In this document: positions 51,506 through 53,299 of the stretch, piece after piece
Layout of the letters: every line of letters begins with the position of its first letter
How positions within the stretch are numbered: position 1 is the stretch's first letter
NCBI RefSeq assembly: GCF_900109095.1
Contig: NZ_FNYZ01000027.1
Coordinates: 1 to 53,299 of the forward strand
Length of the DNA: 53,299 nt
DNA from: Sphingobium sp. AP50
GTDB lineage: Bacteria > Pseudomonadota > Alphaproteobacteria > Sphingomonadales > Sphingomonadaceae
Direction: 5' to 3'
Translations under genes and position numbers: made by a program
Notes under the pieces: generated by a model
Database searches by the model: none
Seen by the model: only the letters and a program-made list of their open reading frames with translations
What the model was told of the DNA's origin: nothing

Positions 51506-52105
51506 TCATACGAAGTCCTCCAGCAGGCTGGTGCCCAGCAGGATCAGGTTCAGCGCCGCCAGCATCGCCACATTCCACCGCCGGTTGTGGACGAACAGCA
51601 AGGCGATCAGTAGCCCGAACAGGGACAGGGCGCCCAGCCCATAAAGCAGCACCAGCTCCAGCCCGCCCCCCTCCGCCGCATCGGCCACCGGGCGCAGCGT
51701 ATCGAGCAACCCCTGCCCCACCATGGTCGCCACATTGGCGAACAGCAGCCCGCCGATCACCATCCGGTTCTGCCGGTCATACCAGTCGTCGAAATCGGGC
51801 CAGTCCTCCGGCTCGTCGGGAAAGATCAGCGATGCGGCCAGGTGATAGACGCCCACCACCGCCAGCACCGACAATAATGTCAGATTGCTGGCGTCCATCT
51901 GGTCCCGCAGGCTGTAGGCGATGCCCCAGAAACTGGTCAGGTCGATGATGACGAACAGGCCCAGCAGCGGCGTCAGCCAGCCGATCCGCACTTTCCGCGC
52001 CGCCCGCTTGAGCTTCAGCACACGGGCAAATCCGCCCAGAACCTCGGCAATGGCCAGCCCCAGCAGCAACCCCAGCAGCGCAAATACCAGATCGAACGCC
52101 GACAT
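51506..52105 (-). CDS. Integral membrane protein, unknown
   Basis: A 199-residue inner-membrane protein with about six hydrophobic segments (FALLGLLLGLAIAEVLGGF first, LFGLLIALLFV and MLAALNLILLG last) and an acidic loop FPDEPEDWPDFDDWYDRQN between helices 3 and 4. No family was recognised. It lies alone, convergent with the cold-shock gene. Confidence 0.75.
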   Translation of the reverse strand: MSAFDLVFALLGLLLGLAIAEVLGGFARVLKLKRAARKVRIGWLTPLLGLFVIIDLTSFWGIAYSLRDQMDASNLTLLSVLAVVGVYHLAASLIFPDEPEDWPDFDDWYDRQNRMVIGGLLFANVATMVGQGLLDTLRPVADAAEGGGLELVLLYGLGALSLFGLLIALLFVHNRRWNVAMLAALNLILLGTSLLEDFV

Positions 52106-52228
52106 GATCTTCCCCCAGCCACACCGTCCGTCGCAAGCCTAGCGGAAACCGTCGCAAGGGCAATTGGAGTCGGAACCGCTCCGGCCGCCACCGGTTATCC
52201 TCTCCAAACCCATCTCAAGGAGACAATC

Positions 52229-52438
52229 ATGATCCGCACCCTGATCTTCGGCGCCATCGCCGGTTATGTCGGCAAGAAGCTCTATGACGACGGCAAGCTC
52301 ACCGAATTCAAGGATGACCTTGTGACTCGTTACAATGAAGCCAAGGCCAATCTCGCCGAACAGCGCGCCGAAACCGCGCCGACCACCGCTCCGGTGATCA
52401 GCCCGTCGACCAGCCCGGCTGCGCCGCTGGCCCATTGA
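52229..52438 (+). CDS. Small hypothetical protein
   Basis: A 69-residue protein. A weakly hydrophobic N-terminus (MIRTLIFGAIAGYVGKKLYD) is followed by a charged helix and a Pro/Ser/Thr/Ala-rich tail. AAGGAG stands 6 nt before the ATG. It may attach to the membrane through the first helix. No function known. Confidence 0.7.
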   Translation: MIRTLIFGAIAGYVGKKLYDDGKLTEFKDDLVTRYNEAKANLAEQRAETAPTTAPVISPSTSPAAPLAH

Positions 52439-52488
52439 TTTTCTGATTTCCCGGTTCCGGCGGCACATCCCCCCGCTCGCCGCCGGTC

Positions 52489-52549
52489 GCCGCCCGTCCG
52501 CTGCCGCGTCCCCCCCTCTCACGGCAGCTGGCGGGCGGCATTCGTTTTT
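52489..52549 (+). terminator. Strong rightward terminator
   Basis: GCCGCCCG and GCTGCCG (52489-52506) pair with CGGCAGC and CGGGCGGC (52522-52539), with a 3-nt internal loop, and are followed by ATTCGTTTTT. It ends the transcript of the small gene at 52229-52438. Confidence 0.75.
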
Positions 52550-52611
52550 GGGGCAACCATTATTGTGTGAGCGGGTTTGTCCGCCGACAGGGAAAAAATA
52601 AGGAGTCCCCC

Positions 52612-52968
52612 ATGCGCAAACCCATTCTCGCTGCCGCCATGCTGGCAATGCTGCCGCTCGGTGCCTGCACGTCAGACAATTATGGTGGCGGCTATGGCTA
52701 TGACCGACCCGGCGACCGCCGCGGTCCGCCCCGCCATGCCCGCCGCCCGATCCGCGACAATGACCAGATCTACCGCGACCGCGACGGCCGCTATTATTGC
52801 AAGCGGGATGACGGCACCACCGGCACCATCGTCGGCGCCATTGCCGGCGGCGTACTCGGCAACATCATCGCCCCCGGCGGTTCGAAGACGCTCGGCACCA
52901 TCCTCGGCGGCGCCGGCGGTGCCCTTGCCGGCCGTGCCATCGACAAGAATGACATCAACTGCGAATAA
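52612..52968 (+). CDS. Glycine-zipper lipoprotein
   Basis: A 118-residue outer-membrane-type lipoprotein. The lipobox LPLGAC places the lipidated residue at Cys19. A Gly/Tyr/Arg-rich linker follows, then YYCKRDDGTTGTIVGAIAGGVLGNIIA and ILGGAGGALAGRAID, a glycine-zipper 2TM domain (Rick_17kDa/SlyB-like). AAGGAG precedes the ATG at 52612. These proteins are thought to help envelope integrity. Confidence 0.87.
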   Translation: MRKPILAAAMLAMLPLGACTSDNYGGGYGYDRPGDRRGPPRHARRPIRDNDQIYRDRDGRYYCKRDDGTTGTIVGAIAGGVLGNIIAPGGSKTLGTILGGAGGALAGRAIDKNDINCE

Positions 52969-52978
52969 GCATTTCCAA

Positions 52979-52998
52979 GTCAGATGGTCACATCTGAC
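52979..52998 (+). terminator. Short hairpin after the glycine-zipper gene
   Basis: GTCAGATG and CATCTGAC form a perfect 8-bp stem with a GTCA loop, 10 nt past the stop. No T tract follows. Confidence 0.4.
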
Positions 52999-53030
52999 GT
53001 CCAGGGAAATGCGGCAAACAGAGACGGCAT

Positions 53031-53066
53031 AGAAAAAGGGCGTGGGGATCAGTCCCCACGCCCTTT
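53031..53066 (-). terminator. Terminator of etfA
   Basis: A perfect 14-bp stem, AAAGGGCGTGGGGA (53035-53048) against TCCCCACGCCCTTT (53053-53066), with a TCAG loop. Read leftward it runs into TTTTT. It starts 20 nt after the etfA stop. Confidence 0.85.
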
Positions 53067-53086
53067 CCTACATCGGATAAACCGCC

Positions 53087-53299
53087 TTACAGCTTGCCGG
53101 TGAGTTCCGGCACAATCTTGAAGAGATCGCCCACCAGGCCGATATCGGCCACCTGGAAGATCGGCGCATCTTCATCCTTGTTGATGGCGATGATGGTCTT
53201 TGAATCCTTCATCCCCGCCAGATGCTGAATCGCGCCGGAAATGCCGACCGCGACATAGACTTCGGGCGCCACGATCTTGCCGGTCTGCCCGACCTGATA
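53087..53299 (-). CDS. etfA: Electron transfer flavoprotein alpha subunit, C-terminal part
   Basis: The last 70 residues of EtfA, cut by the window edge. The visible part YQVGQTGKIVAPEVYVAVGI, then SGAIQHLAGMKDSKTIIAINKDEDAPIFQVADIGLVGDL, is the FAD-binding domain of the alpha subunit, including the QTGK and SGAIQH contacts to FAD. EtfAB passes electrons from acyl-CoA and other dehydrogenases to ETF-quinone oxidoreductase. The start and the expected etfB lie outside the window to the right. Confidence 0.95.
   Translation of the reverse strand, partial: YQVGQTGKIVAPEVYVAVGISGAIQHLAGMKDSKTIIAINKDEDAPIFQVADIGLVGDLFKIVPELTGKL

Overview
The window looks like a piece of a sphingomonad chromosome (Alphaproteobacteria, probably Sphingobium or a close relative). 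This is inferred from the high GC content, TonB-dependent receptors paired with LacI regulators and AGCGCT-type operators, a UrcA-family protein, an alphaproteobacterial SOS box (GAAC-N7-GAAC) in front of uvrA, and glycine-rich RTX proteins. No rRNA, tRNA, CRISPR array or transposase was found.

Positions 1-8100 hold a sugar-acid locus. Leftward genes encode a gluconate 5-dehydrogenase (idnO type), a D-2-hydroxyacid dehydrogenase and a second short-chain dehydrogenase. Rightward genes encode L-idonate 5-dehydrogenase, a small unknown protein, a LacI/GntR-type regulator, a beta-hydroxyacid dehydrogenase, gluconokinase and an MFS carrier. Together they would turn idonate and ketogluconates into gluconate and then 6-phosphogluconate. 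Positions 8101-21120 hold a LacI regulator, a TonB-dependent receptor with AGCGCT operators at its promoter, and a tightly overlapping operon: sulfatase, NagZ-type GH3, beta-glucosidase-type GH3, formylglycine-generating enzyme, second sulfatase and an MFS carrier. This reads as a self-sufficient utilisation locus for a sulfated, probably N-acetylhexosamine-containing glycan.

Positions 21121-27853 carry a pentapeptide-repeat protein and a leftward heme-uptake system: ECF sigma factor, FecR, heme receptor, heme oxygenase and a DUF6607-like protein. The gaps before fecR and before the receptor gene share one bipartite promoter-like element with identical 16-nt spacing. A UrcA-family protein, a palindromic repeat, an aminoglycoside-phosphotransferase-like kinase and a lipoprotein with a very long Gln/Arg/Ala-rich tail follow.

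Positions 31741-43581 hold three large leftward RTX proteins (about 1042, 1558 and 1187 residues). All end in the same module: six copies of a 41-residue repeat and an identical hydrophobic tail. The first carries an N-terminal M10-type metalloprotease domain. No type I secretion genes are in the window.

Positions 43964-46885 encode UvrA. Just after it lies a 12-codon relic of a diverged uvrA 3' end, then a 1.3-kb AT-rich island with two overlapping genes of unknown function. Beyond it are a toxin-antitoxin pair, small proteins, two nearly identical cold-shock protein genes whose long leaders each contain a perfect 10-nt complement of their own ribosome-binding region, a conserved HTH-like protein, membrane and lipoprotein genes, and the 3' end of etfA at the right edge.
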